Part shown: positions 24,329-37,400 of the stretch, one piece after another
Layout: each line of letters starts with the position of its first letter
How positions within the stretch are numbered: the first letter of the stretch is position 1
Origin: Nematostella vectensis
Taxonomy: Eukaryota > Cnidaria > Anthozoa > Actiniaria > Edwardsiidae
DNA: 64,000 bases
NCBI RefSeq assembly: GCF_932526225.1
Contig: NC_064036.1
Span: 18,994,953 to 19,058,952, forward strand
Reading direction: 5' to 3'
Translations under genes and position numbers: made by a program
The notes under the pieces: model-generated
The model's database searches: none
What the model was told of the DNA's origin: nothing
The model's input: only the letters and a program-made list of their open reading frames with translations

Positions 24329-25399
24329 CTTTTCTTTCCGGGTCTGTGAAAGCCTGGGGGAAATTCTGTAGAGAGAAAATCCTACGTCACAGAAAGTCAC
24401 AGAAAACAGATAAGCATTAGCACAACATACCATAATTGGAAGAGTCCTGTTCTGTAAATATAAAAAAAGAAATCATGAGTCGATGTCTTTTAACAGTACG
24501 TGGAGCAAAAATACCTCAACTCAAAAAAACCTTATTGAAACACGCTTCGCTGTTTAAAAGTTTGGTAGGTCAAGTTTAGGTTTTAGTTTATTTTGTTTTA
24601 GATTTTTTGACTCACCTCTTCGGCCTGGTCGGGGTTTGGGCAGAAATGCGTCTTGTTCTACCATACCTAATAAAGCCGAATAGAAAACGAGGGAAAACTT
24701 AGCATTCAATATTCTGTATGTCTAGTTCAACATTATATCACGTTTGTTTGCTCGCAGTAACTTAAGGCCTAGACACTTCTCTAGATGCGGTTCAAATAGC
24801 TCCGTGTACATTTAAAAGCCATCTGTTACCCTATAGCTAAGGCGGGGTTACTTACTTAGCGCTCTTGCAAAATCACGTCTGTAATCTTGTAATTCTCGTT
24901 CATAGTCTGGTAAAAAAAAAAGAAAAGAAATCAGGAGCCCGTAAGTAAAGCATTTGACTCCTTAATTCTCTTCGACTCCTTCATTAAGAAAGAGGGGATG
25001 TGCGCGCGCCCAGTATGAACTTGGCCCGCGCTACGCGTCTGGTGAGTATGTAAACTGAATTTCACCGGTTGCATGGTTAAAAACGTTATACGCTGATGCC
25101 TCGGCGAAAGTGCACTATTCTTCCCTTTTGATCTTTCTACTGTTTCGAGTTGTAAAAACTGCAGCGTACGAGCTGAGGTAGAAATACGAGCAATTCTAAA
25201 GTGTGCCGACGGTACACGCCAGCTGGTCAGTACAGCTCAGCCAGCCAGTACACGCCAGGGTGAATTTTGGCAGGTCAAGTCCTTCATATTGGGAATCTGT
25301 AACGATTGAACTGTTATTCGTACCTTTGTGTCTCAGGTTTCGGCTCTGTACCGAGCACACAAGCGCCATCAGTACTAACGTCACGCAAAGAACCTTCAT
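24329..25399 (-). CDS. Second neuropeptide precursor with PRPamide and RPamide peptides (3' end not found)
   Basis: Minus-strand coding exons: 25399-25324 (signal peptide MKVLCVTLVLMALVCSVQS then RNLRHK), 24907-24857 (propeptide segment DYERELQDYRRDFARAL), 24657-24616 (QDAFLPKPRP-GRR) and 24365-24329 (FPPGFHRP-GKK). All junctions are GT-AG and in frame. GRR and GKK are amidation plus dibasic sites, so the predicted products end in KPRP-amide and FPPGFHRP-amide. The latter resembles anthozoan Antho-RPamide-type peptides (family knowledge). The signal-peptide exon starts at a good acceptor (TCTCTTTCCAG, exon start 25416). Exons after 24329 and a stop were not found; downstream lies the satellite block. 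It is probably a tandem paralogue of gene 1. Confidence 0.75.
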
Positions 25400-26972
25400 T
25401 TTAAACCTTGAAATAACTGGAAAGAGACGAAGAACAGGGCGTGAGGTGGAAAAGTTGAGGCGAAAAAAAATATTTCAGCGTAGAGAATAAAGGATTACTA
25501 AGCAGAATAGGATGCTAACTCGAAAGGCTGGAAAGCTGTTACCTTTGCAGAGATGAGCGATATCAAAATGGGGCTCAATTTAAACCCATAATTGAGCATT
25601 TAATTGTGGGAAATTTGCATTCTGTTGAGGATATAAGCAAGTGGGCGATAATTCCATTAAACCTTATTTTAACCATCTACGTTTGTGCCTCATACCACAC
25701 ATTAACTAATAATGACCAAAGCGCTGTTACGATTTTCAGGATAACCAAAATAATAAGCATAGGGAGCTTGTTTTGGCGGAAACTAGAGAAAAATCGGGCG
25801 AAATAGATTGGCGCCGACGCGAGAGTTGCCCTCGGGTTCTAAGTATGTCATCAAGATTTAATCTGAGTCACCCTTATCGTACACGCCCAATATATCGTGT
25901 GGCCTCACCCACAATTTTTTTTTAAATTGGGGTTTACTTGGAAATTGAAAGTAAGAGGTCTCCTATAGTCTACCTGATAATGTCCACCAATATTCATTCG
26001 CAATTTGAAAGTTTAATAATTATAAGTCAGCATTTTTCAGATTGACATTTAACACTTTATTTTTCGGTTGTAAGCCTAACCCTGCCTCAAAAGTATGTTA
26101 TTTGTTCAGTATGAGCCACACGGCGCGATCCATATGTACTAGTCAGAGACTTATATTGTCCACCGAGGTACCATGTCGATCTCTGAGGTTCGACTGACAA
26201 GCAGGTTTGTCAGAGCTGTCAAAGACACTTCTCCACCTTTCGTGGCTTATCTCTGATTCTCTCGATCTCGTCGGGACACGCTACCTAAAACTACTTGGCC
26301 AGTAGTTAAGGCGACGGTCAGGCACTATGATAAATAATACAATGGCGTGTTTTTGACAGCATTTTTCCTGTCGTCAGCAGGCTACAGTAGTTAATCCCCC
26401 GCCCCACTAGTCTGCTAGTGTGAAATCAGTCCTAAATAGAAAGTGTTTATCGGAATTGTGTGGAGGGGGTGGGGGTGGGGGGTGGTTAGTACTAGCAACG
26501 TAGAAACCGTATGCGCTATTCAAACTATGCAAATTAAGAACGCTCTGCGAATTTGTTTCACGAACTACCCACGCCTAAAAAAACCGTGATAATCCATTAT
26601 TTTACCTAATGTCCAGGGTTTCTGAGTAAGAAATCTGAGTAAGAAATCATCAACAGAGTATAAAAAAAATCATCAACAGAAACCCTATCGCAGGGTGCTC
26701 GTTACGTTCTCATGATAATACTATAATGATAGACATTCTTTATCAGTAAATAGGGTCATAAAAAATAACTACCAAAACGCCCATTTTAATAAAAACCTAG
26801 AGATAAAACAATCTGTTGATTATGATAGAACTAAAGAACAGTGCTAATCTAATTTCATTTTGAAACATAAGAGAAAATGCAGAGATGCTTGGTTAAGGTT
26901 TATTCTGCGGCGTACAATAAATAGCAGCAAAGATGAAAAAAGGATAAAAACTCAAAATGAATTGTGGAAAAA

Positions 26973-27002
26973 AATCTCGCAAGCACGTGATTGGCTATAA
27001 AA
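26973..27002 (+). promoter_or_regulatory. Plus-strand core promoter-like cluster
   Basis: CACGTG, ATTGG (inverted CCAAT) and TATAAAAGG lie within 30 bases. No plus-strand gene was recognised downstream. It sits about 280 bases from the oppositely oriented TATA box at 27287. Confidence 0.3.
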
Positions 27003-27191
27003 GGGAATGGCGCGTCGTAAAAATAGTTGCCGTGTGGGTACTCTTGTGCTCGCCCTTCGCGTAGAGGAGTTAGTCTAAAAGCTAGAACAATTCTTTTTTT
27101 GTATTATTCCACAAACTTTAAATTGAGCAAAACACTTACAGTGCAGTCCTAGTTAATTCCCTAGAGTTTTCAAGATTTGAGAGCTACTTAC

Positions 27192-27287
27192 CTATCGAAA
27201 GGTCTCGAGACAAAAGCCGAGAACAGTCCACTTTCAAGGTCCTTCGAAAAGAGTGTGCGAATCTGTCACATTACAAGCGTTTATATA
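27192..27287 (-). promoter_or_regulatory. TATA box and non-coding first exon, probably of neuropeptide gene 2
   Basis: The minus strand carries TATATAAA at 27287-27280. A donor, GTAAGTAG, lies at 27191, leaving a short exon of roughly 65 bases from the expected start near 27257. No ATG-led frame is seen in it. It can splice to the acceptor before 25416. Confidence 0.5.
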
Positions 27288-29342
27288 AGCTACATAGCGC
27301 TCAAATACTGTCTAGTATTATGACATTTTCACCTGGTGGTCAAATGAGATCCTGATTAAAGAACTTCCAAAGCAATAAACGCATTAGAAAGAACAAAAAG
27401 AGGATGAAGTCAGAACACCTATAATACTGCGTTAATGGTTTACAGATTTGTTTTTAATACAGTCCCTAATAACGCCTGATATTGGGGTGGAAGGACGCTA
27501 GATTATTTGGTGGCCAATAACACACATATGTGTAGTTTTCAATGACATCCAACAACGAGGAATTATAAGTATTGACAACTCGTGAAGGAAAATTAATCCC
27601 AAGAGATTTCTAGATGGTGAGAACACATATTTTTGTTTAATTATGTCCAAAATTGCATTAAAAATGTTTTAGTTATAACTCTGATTAAATGTTTAGTCAA
27701 GGAGAAAAGGCAATATGATTAAAAAGATAAAACAAGACATAACTTTTTTCAACAACTTTACTCATCGCTTGGTTAGCAGAGTCCGCTTTGACCATGTAAT
27801 CAATAAGTAAAAATTAATCTCTATTTTTCTCATATTTCATCAAATTGTGTTCCTTATAAACGCCTGGCAAAGCAAACCTAAATACTTGAACTGGGAGAAA
27901 GACTCAAACAGTGTTTTGATTAAGGCTTGTTTTTGTAAAATGTTCTTGTATTGCTGACACATCGAATCACATATTTACAGTAAAAAGCCATTGCATATCT
28001 GTCAATATCACGATTCCGGGTCCAGCGTGTACAATAGTACGGTAAGCCTTGCGCAGTAAGCAAGCTTTATATACTCTGCGCGTGTACCGCTTGATCGCGG
28101 AGCAAAGCTACTTAAGCGGCTACACGTTGACTAGCTTTATAAGAATTTATTCATCTTTTTCTTATCTACGGAAAGCTGAAGAAGTGTTCTTCACTACGCT
28201 ATTGAAGCTTTCAAGTCTTGTGTGTATGAACTCAAAATCTCATCCTCTCTTTAATTCGACAAATAAGGTGTCTTAAGAAAAACAAGTTGCTTAAAAATTA
28301 CGTACAGACTTTGCTGTCCTTTTCGCCCCGAGGAAAGTTTATAAACTTGGCGTTAATATCCGTAGCTATAGAGCATCTGGGATTTTTTAATAATGACTTT
28401 CACGAGTAAAATAGTACCGAACGTCGCACCTAACCATTACATTACACCAACATAAACGCCGTCAATTCAATAGAATGCCTTAATATTACCAATAGGGTCC
28501 CCTAACTCCATTTTATCATATAATTATAAGACCAAATATGTCCAGAAGGGGCGTACATGTGCCTAGTCCCCCCCCCCCCCCCCAAGAAAAAAAATGAAAG
28601 GTGCTTTCCTCAGATATATCTGCTCGGTTCCATATATCACATTCGTGTCGGAGCTGCTTCAACTAAATATTGGTAGAAGTATTTTTTCAGCTTGTACATA
28701 ATTCCATATCATTGAAGTCCACTTCAGCTATCTTTTCATGTTGTTTTGTGTCATTTTTTTTCTCAACCGCTGGAAAGATTCAATGGTGAAAACGAACAAC
28801 ATATAAATGCCATCCAAGCGTACAGTCAAACTAATGCCCAAACTGATGTGGTTTGCCGTTTGAATATCATGTCTTTTTTGATTCGAAGTGCTAAAAAACA
28901 TGACGGGTGAAGCTCATCGATATCACAAACGCCGCCTTTCATTCAGTGCTCTTTCTGAAATATTCCGCGCCCATGATTTGCTGATCAAATCTTGGTCATA
29001 TATCCGTCTGTTCACCTGCGTCCCACAGAAAGAGTAATTATTACTCCGCAATATTTCGCACATTACTCCATCATTCTAATGAATAAGAGTTGAGTCTGGT
29101 ATTTAGAAATATTGTCGGAACCATGTTTTTATAGTCATTTTTAGCCTTCAAGTGTTTCATTAAGTGGCTATAACTTAAGGAATGGTTTTTCATTAAACAA
29201 TGTCGCTAACTGGATTTGTGAGAGAAAAATGGGAATATCTAAATATACGCCAGAAGCAAACAAACAATATATTATTTAAAGGCAAATAAATACAAAAAGC
29301 AAATACAAAAATACAAAATAGTCGTGTTCGTGAACCAGAAAA

Positions 29343-29452
29343 ATGACTACAATACACCAAAAACTGGAATTCGACTCTGCCAAATGTTCTTCTTTAATAA
29401 GACTTCTTCAGGGGCAGAGTCGAATCCCAGTTTTTAGTGTATTGTATTATCT
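29343..29452. repeat. Hairpin, about 33-bp arms
   Basis: TACAATACACCAAAAACTGG is inverted as CCAGTTTTTAGTGTATTGTA with a 30-base loop. It may be a small fold-back element or a structured RNA. Confidence 0.6.
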
Positions 29453-29705
29453 AAAGACAAATATAGGAGAACATCTAGTTGAAGCTAATTTTTATTTGTC
29501 AATGAAATTATTGCTAAGAAAAGCTGGTTCAAATTGTGACAGGACTTTCACAAAATCGTTAACTCAGAGAAACAAATGGATTAACTACGCCACATTAACT
29601 ACGATTTTTCTAATAGGAGAAGCATGAAAATTGCTACATTTAGACTCATGAATTAAGGGCAGCTTCTGCATTAGTATCGTTTGTAGTACTTGATAAATTA
29701 CTTAC

Positions 29706-29812
29706 CTTTTGAAACCGTTTTCGAGTTCCTCTCCTTACGAGCGAGACTTCGCCCAACTGTGGCTTGCTTTCAGGCGATTGGCCGTTATAAATCGTGTCAG
29801 GTGGTATTTATA
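29706..29812 (-). promoter_or_regulatory. Second TATA box plus donor module (alternative first exon)
   Basis: TATAAATA on the minus strand at 29812-29805 is followed by a donor, GTAAGTAA, at 29705. The spacing and donor resemble the modules at 13.3 and 27.2 kb. It may be an alternative first exon of neuropeptide gene 2, or the start of an unrecognised gene. Confidence 0.4.
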
Positions 29813-32800
29813 TCAAAATAAAAAGGCTTGTTGTAGTCGTTTCCGTTTCGCCTAGTTTATTTCTAATTACAAATAAAGTACACATCTAAAAATAAAAAGT
29901 TAAATAATTTTGTCAGATTCTCGATAACATCGTTCAAAATGATACACCCTTGTGATTGTTAATATTAAATTTTCGTTTGGATTCCGCAGAAATAAATTCT
30001 TTGTCCTTGGGGAAAAGCCATTCAAAGTGTGAGGATTAAACTATAAAAGACGCAAAGAGGAAGCGCTCATGGGGTGATTACCGACAATATTAGAATAACG
30101 CCGAGGTTGTTTGGCTGAATCTGAGGCTATTTTGTAATCACAATGGTTGTAATGAACTTTACACAAGAGCTGCAGGCAGTACAGCTTGATAAGCACAAGA
30201 CAATAACTGTAGGAAATAAGAGGATCCAAAAACACTAACTATACTTTATTAGCGCTAATTAATGAAGGCTAGGTGGAATAACAGAAAACAGACAAGAGTT
30301 TCGTATGTTGTCACACACAGAGCCTAGTCAAAAGCATAATACATTATCGCGGCACAATCACACAGCCTGTCTTTATCACTAAACAGCACATAGCAGATTC
30401 CTATCACGACTCATCTCTTAATGTAACCATGTAGCCTTTGTGTTTTCAGATGCGTGCTAATATCGGAAAAGCTGCGGAGGCGTACCATACCAACGGATCG
30501 AAAAGACGACACGGAATTGGCGGGAATCTTGGAAAATTCCACGATTTCTACCGACCAAAGGTCGGTAGAAAGTTTAATTCTTTTAATCAAAGTTATTTAT
30601 TTTATTGATCTTACCATGCCTAAACAAAGCTGGCCTTTGAAATTGTAGTGCTGATTAAATTTTTCGTTCTACATTGTTTTCTTATCTATCCACTAATTGC
30701 ATTCAAATCGATTAAGATGAGATTGATTATTCGAATGAGCAAGACGAATACTTTGTTGAGTTTTTAACCATTAAAAAAGAGCAAACACAGCATTTTGAGT
30801 GGACCAACCATTTTGATTTGTTCAGCTATTTTATTTTTCGCAAAGCTTGCACGCTTGCCTTATCGAAGCTATGATTTGACGCCTTTCTTATCTGACAACT
30901 AAAGCCTGAAAAAATCACATTATTTTAAAAATGTATGATGAGGCGATTAACCCTAACAGTAAAGTAAGAAAGCACAAAATATCTTATAGGGTATTTTATA
31001 TTTTTTCCAAACCATTCAAATGGTTAAATAGTTTATCCCAAGGTGTGCTTCAGACTAAGTACTTTATTCCAGTTCGGGTATTACAGCTGCACATTTAAAG
31101 ACGAATTCCAAACCTACATTGTTATCATTGAGTGCAATTCTTGATTGAATAAAATAATGGCTAGAATAAAGAAATAAAATAGTGAATTGATTTTAGATCA
31201 ACAGCAACTTCAGGAACTGGGTTAAAAACACCCTTAATTGATTTTATGACGCTTCCTAAATCGTTATAATGATTTTCCATTACTCACTTGAATTTAGATG
31301 GAGCTAACTTCAGTTCAAAAGACTTGGGAGGAAGATGATACCGGAAGAAATAAGCGAGTTTTAGAACAAAACAAAGATGTGTGCTTTGGGCGATGTTTTT
31401 AACAACAAAACGCGAGAGCAATGACACTGGTCCTGAATGAAAGCATCGCCTCGTAAACAGTGGGAAACGCCATCAGCGTAATGTGAGACAAAACAAAAAT
31501 CAATGGATTGAAACAAATAACAAGGTATTCCTTCCGTTGACGACTCAGTTGTGCATTAGATAGTTTTTATGGAAGTGCTTCTTATTCTTCCTGACGAAAT
31601 TTAATCTGCGCCCGCCTTTTTTAATAATAAATTTTGATGTTGGGAAAACAATTTCCCACGAATAAGATAATTGATAAGAAAAAGAAGAAGAAATAGTATA
31701 GAAAAGGAAAAAAAGCCGACTGACTTTTTGGGGTACCAGTTGTTACCCCAAAATATATCAGGCCTCGTAATAAAAGAAAATGACGAAAATTAATTTGCTG
31801 AAAACGTTAGTCAATTAGAAAGAAATAATGGGAAAACGAAGTAAAAAAAGTAGTAAAAATTCGACATTTGGAAATAGTATTATAAAATGCCTTCCACTAG
31901 TTACGTAAAGCTCTTAAGCGACTTCCGATAGGGGAACAATGGCAATCATAAACCATTTTCGGTTTAGAGTTTGATGAAAGTAAACATAAACTGATAGGGG
32001 AGACTTTTTACTCCGTAAACCGGATTTGCCCGAGAAAATCTACCGTCAAAATCACAATCTTCGACACAAACCAAAACCAATAATAACCGAAACAAAACCT
32101 TGAGTGGGGTCTGAAGTATCAGCACAGTAAACAAGAAACTAGTGAACGGAACTATTTATTGAGTAATTTCGCAAAACAAATAAGGTATTTAAGCAAATCG
32201 TGACGGGGTATTTGCTATCAGTTGGCTGTTTGGGCCCCGGAGGAGTACGGGGAAGGGGTGTTAGTTTGGTTTCACGCCTGTGTACCACCCTTTATAACAT
32301 TCAAATTCATAAACATATTGCACAAATCAGTTCAATCAATTTAATTCTACTTCATAGAAAATATTTTCCATTTTTTGGTCAGTACTTGTAAAATCTAGCG
32401 TTTTTTTTTTACAAATTGGTTTCATTACATATTACGTTTATATTATTCTCTATGTTTATATTATTCTCTATGTTTTTTATCTAAGCTCACCCATACTACC
32501 CTTTTTATTTTAGCTCAAATCTGCGGATGCTATGTCTTTAAATCTCAACATGTTGAGATCGCGGCGCTAAAAAGGACGGATTTAGAGCGGATTTTTGATA
32601 AACAATTACCACATTAATTATCATATACAAATATCTAATTAAAATAGGAAATTCACGAATAGAAAAAAAACATTTATATTTGATATCAGGCACCTGATAA
32701 AGGTTTTAAAGCAAAATATTTAACGATCCTTCAATAAGGAATTGCCAACTTATTGGCGGTCAGGTCTTGAAATACTGGAAGGCGGTCTATAAACAATACA

Positions 32801-32989
32801 GCGACAGTAAGTAAACTGAAGCTAGCCGCTACGCCCTTTCCGGTCAACAATTTCTTATAATTTTACTTAAAATATGGGGGGGGGGGGGCTTGAGGCGTTA
32901 TGTCCATGGTTCTCCCCGGTAACTGAACACTAAGCCACGTATACAGTAATTGGATCAGTATTCCAATCACAGATCACAAACATGCGCCA

Positions 32990-33205
32990 CTCAACACAGG
33001 CTTGCCATCCTCCCGTTGCTATCATCACAATTATTTCCCGTAAATAATTACAAAATAAAGGTCGAATCGTAAAGATTTCAATTTTTTACGATTTATTGTC
33101 ATCAAAGACAGCTTTGTGAGATTTCATTCGACCTTTATTTTGTAAGAGATCGTTTACGGGAAAATTCTAATGATAACAACGGGAGGATGGTAACCTGTGC
33201 ATTCA
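32990..33205. mobile_element. Fold-back element, about 73-bp arms
   Basis: The arms share ACAAAATAAAGGTCGAAT and CATCCTCCCGTTG in inverse orientation. No coding capacity. Confidence 0.65.
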
Positions 33206-33614
33206 TCAATAAAGAGAGCGATTTAGCACATGATTGTAAGACTGCAGGAGTTTTAAAGACTCCCACACACGCCCCCCACTATGTGCCTATGTTTTCATCC
33301 GGGTCCCACTGGATTTGAATACCCACGTTGCTAAAGATATCCTAACTCCTTCGCAGGCAGCGCTTGCATCCGTTACGCCGCTCGTATTCTCTTGTGGCAA
33401 CCCTCGACCCCCCTCCCCTCAGAAAAGAAAACAGTCTCATCCAACGCACGTTTACTTAACCACAGGACGCCCGCATTATGCGGTGTTTGATATAAATAGA
33501 CCGTTTGCGCATCCAAACTGCCACAGACTGGCGGGCCTCAGTTGATCCAAAATGCAGATGAAGGGAAATTTGACTCCAAAACTCCGCGAAAGTAGCATTT
33601 TCTATAGCTTCGTC

Positions 33615-33820
33615 TGAACTTGCGCAAGCCCGGTTAGAGGTCTCCTTGGGCCCAGACTTGCGAAAGCCCGCTTAGAGGTCTCCTTGGGGCTAGACTTGCG
33701 AAAGCCAGGTTAGAGGTCTCCTTGGGGCTAGACTTGCGCAAGCCCGGTTAGAGGTCTCCTTGGGCCTAGACTTGCGAAAGCCCGGTTAGAGGTCTCCTTG
33801 GGCCTGGAATTGCGCAAGCG
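33615..33820 (+). repeat. 38-bp tandem repeat, about 5 copies
   Basis: The core is GGTTAGAGGTCTCCTTGGGC with GACTTGCG[A/C]AAGCC. Confidence 0.9.
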
Positions 33821-34464
33821 TTAATAAAAACAACGTGAATCATCCCAAAATCTTTAGATTTTCTTGTCTTTCCGCACAGAAAACGAGAGAAGTAAGAAAA
33901 CGCAGGACTCTAGCAAATTGTGACTATCAATTTTCAGAATTGTTTCTCTTCCTCGGAGTGTCCTTATTTGCGGGAGTTAGTCGGGCGGTCTCGGGGTATT
34001 ATCGTACCGTCGCTAATCTGTGGAAAAGATATGACGAGTATTTCGGGAAGCAGTCGGAATGGTCTCGGGGTGTTATCATCGGCCCGTCTGCTAACATGTG
34101 GTAAATAATATGTGACGAGTATGTCGGCAAGTCCGCGTTCCTCTGATATACATTGAACAGCAGATAAAAAAAACTGAAAAAACATCTCCTTTTTCGCTAC
34201 ACGGTGGCCTGTCAGAAAGTCCTTACCACGTGACAAAATAGTACCAGCTGCGGGTCGGCTGGTCAGCTGAACAATCAAGATTTGACGTCACATCCGGTTA
34301 ACACAAAGGCTTTATGAGCGACAGATATTCGCGCTAGATAGCGATGATTCATAATTCAACTTCGAAAATTTAATGACAATCGTTCTATAATACTTTTCTC
34401 ATGCATTTTCTCTAGCTTAGTAATTCATCATAATTCATAAGTCTATTTTTTTCTCTCTCTCGAG

Positions 34465-37400
34465 ATGGCTCGAGTTGAAGAGACTTCTGGTCGGATAACC
34501 TTGTTGGTTCTCCTTTCCACTGTTCAGCTCACCATGGTCCGCTCTGCTGTCGATCCGACTGCGAATTCAGCCCAAGCCGAAGGATTCCTGTCTAACCAAG
34601 CCAAGGACACTCAGTAAGTTGTGATATTCCGTAGCTAATCGCTGTACGAGTACTATCTTCGCGCGGCTTGTTGTCGATTGAAAGCAGTTCTCGATAACAG
34701 GTGCCGAATTTTGGTCTTTGTCGACCAAAAGATCACCATATTATAGTGTAACAAACAAAATAGTGGATATAAGAGAGTAATTAGAATTTAGTATAAATTA
34801 TAAGCATGTACAAAGAAAAATGTTCAAGTCACCAAATCGAATTTAACGTTAACTAAGCACGGCAAAATATTGGTCAAATAAAATAAATTTGTTAGTCAAA
34901 TTAGGTGTACAAATAATGCATGTCGAGTTCCCAAATAGGACATTAGATTTGACACAACGTGTAGATTTGCTATTGGCCATATATGATAACAGAGGTGCAT
35001 CTACCCCAATCGTAGTTATCAACACATGTGGGATGGTCAGGTCTTAGTAAGTAGTTTTGATGTTGAGGGAGTGGTCAACGTGTACTGTATGTACGCCGAT
35101 ATACATGGATCCTGCAGATGAGACCTTTTAAGACATATAATTTCAGAATTTAATACCAGTGTGAACTTGAACAAATACAACACTACGTCAGTAACAACCA
35201 AAATAAATCTATCATAGCATAATCTAGATTAGAGAAAAACAAGACTTTTTAAGACTATTATCACACTTTTCCCAAAAATCTAGGACCTTTAAAAAAACGT
35301 GAAATAACATATTAAAATTGCTCTATCCTTTTTTTGCGGAGGGCCCAATGCTCATGATTTTTGTCTAAGACGACCTCCGTAGCACCGTTTATAGTTCCTT
35401 ATCACTCAAAAATTCTGTCGTCTGGTAGATTTTGTTTAATTTCATTTCATTTGAAAATCAATAAAATCATATTTACTGAATAACATACCACATCCCTTCC
35501 TTTATGATCAAAGTTTTAAATTTTAAATGTATAGATGGTTTTTAACTTCGCAATGTAGCAGGTTAACAAACAATCGTCTGAAACGGCAAAATAGACAAAA
35601 TGCAAAAAATGTAGAGGATTAGGTGAGCCTAGAATTGGGTGATTTATTTTGTTAATTTTCGTGCACGAGAGCTCAACAAAAAGCCGTTTTTTTACAAGAA
35701 CAAAATGTGAATGCAACGGCCGCCAATGCGTTGTTGTCGTTTTTTTTTAAGAGTTCTGCAATAACAATCCTATATCCCTAAGTTAGCCAGCTAATGATTC
35801 AACTATGGTTAATCTTGGGCGTTTTATTTTATCATCCTAGCATATTTATATTTCAATCACAGTTTCAGTAATTATTTGAATATAGAACAATATTTTATCG
35901 AGCGCTAAATAATATCAAGGAGGTTGTCAATAAAATGAAGTTCTTTATTCAGCCGAATGACTGAAATAAAAGGTCAACATAATAAAAGTTAACCGTTTAG
36001 AATTAACATTACTGGGAGTGAAATGATTAATTGAGAACGGGATAATCAAATCAATCCTTTTCGCGTCTTTATATCTGCAGTCAAACCAAAAACACACTAT
36101 GGGCGCAGGGTGATACGGAACTATTCCCACGACCCCCGGGAAGCAGAAAAACTAAAAGCAATGTAAATCGAAAATATCGCATCAAGCCAGAAAAAAAACA
36201 TACACATTAACAGACATTCTTTCTTCTAAGCAATGGTATAAAAATTAGGATTTTTTAGTAACAATTATGAAAATCGCTTCAAAATAACGATACTTTCTGA
36301 ACAAACCATTGGATGAGATAAGCTGGATTTATATCTCAGGAAAGGTTAATAGTTTTGTATCATTTAGGTAGTCTTGGATTGTTCAAATCTACAATATTCC
36401 AGGCAAAAAGATGCAAATGAGTGATACGGAACTACAGTACGTACCATGGAACCGTGGGAACCATAATATAATGACAATATGCTTGAGGCAATGTTAGCAA
36501 CGTTGTTAAAATGTTTTTTTTTACAAACTTGATATGAATAATACGCAGTATTTTGAATCGATACTACAATTAAAACTATACAGACTAATAATGTCATTTA
36601 AAAGGTGTCTGCGATATTTCAAGATCATTATGAACTTTTCTCGTTTCATCATTATATAGATAAAGACACGTTCCTGATTCATATAAAAACATATGAACAG
36701 CTATATATTAGCTATAGTTTTTTAATGTGTTCAATCCTCCCCGGCAACTTGAATTGATTTTGGTTTCCCTTTAGAGTTCGAGTTAGGGGATATCTAGTTC
36801 GGGAGTTCAAGCTTCATATTCCGTGGCAAAATCAAAACTTTATCTTATCACTGAAATTGGCTGTCAGCTTTTTTTTAACTATTATTCACCAATAATTTGT
36901 GTACTTTGAGCTCAGTTATTTTGTACACTCGTCCCGGAAAGGTATTAAGTTTTATGGCATGGAATGAATGGCATGGGGTAGCGGGCCATATAATATGGCT
37001 GATAGAAATACACAAAGTCATGTTGAGGTACTGTCGATAAGCGAAATCATGGATATCGAATAAGTTAATGCCGTCATACTACTGAAAAAATACTGACACA
37101 GATTAGTTGTCACAATCTTTGGAAAACAACTAAAGATCTATTAACTAAAGAAAAATGATATCTCGATGTTTTCCGCAATATTCAGGCATTTAAAAGAGCA
37201 TTTACAACAAGAGTTTGGATTAGACGAGGACGCCGCAGCTCACTATCTTAAGGTAACTACAGCAAGGCGGACCCTTGCTTTAACGTGGTACTACGTGACG
37301 CTAGACCAACACGTGACGCTAGACCAACACGTGACGCTAGACCAGCACGTGACGCTAGATCAGCACGTGACGCTAGACAAGCACGTGACGCTAGACCAAC

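Larger units (their letters stand above)
29813..34464. other. No gene recognised upstream of MCFD2
   Basis: Apart from the fold-back element at 32990-33205 and the 38-bp repeat at 33615-33820, I see only short unsupported frames and homopolymer runs (for example a G-run near 32876). Confidence 0.4.

Noticed and set aside
24431..24446. 16-nt minus-strand mini-exon between the KPRP and FPPGFHRP exons
   Set aside because: It has AG/GT borders, but including it breaks the frame into the next exon.
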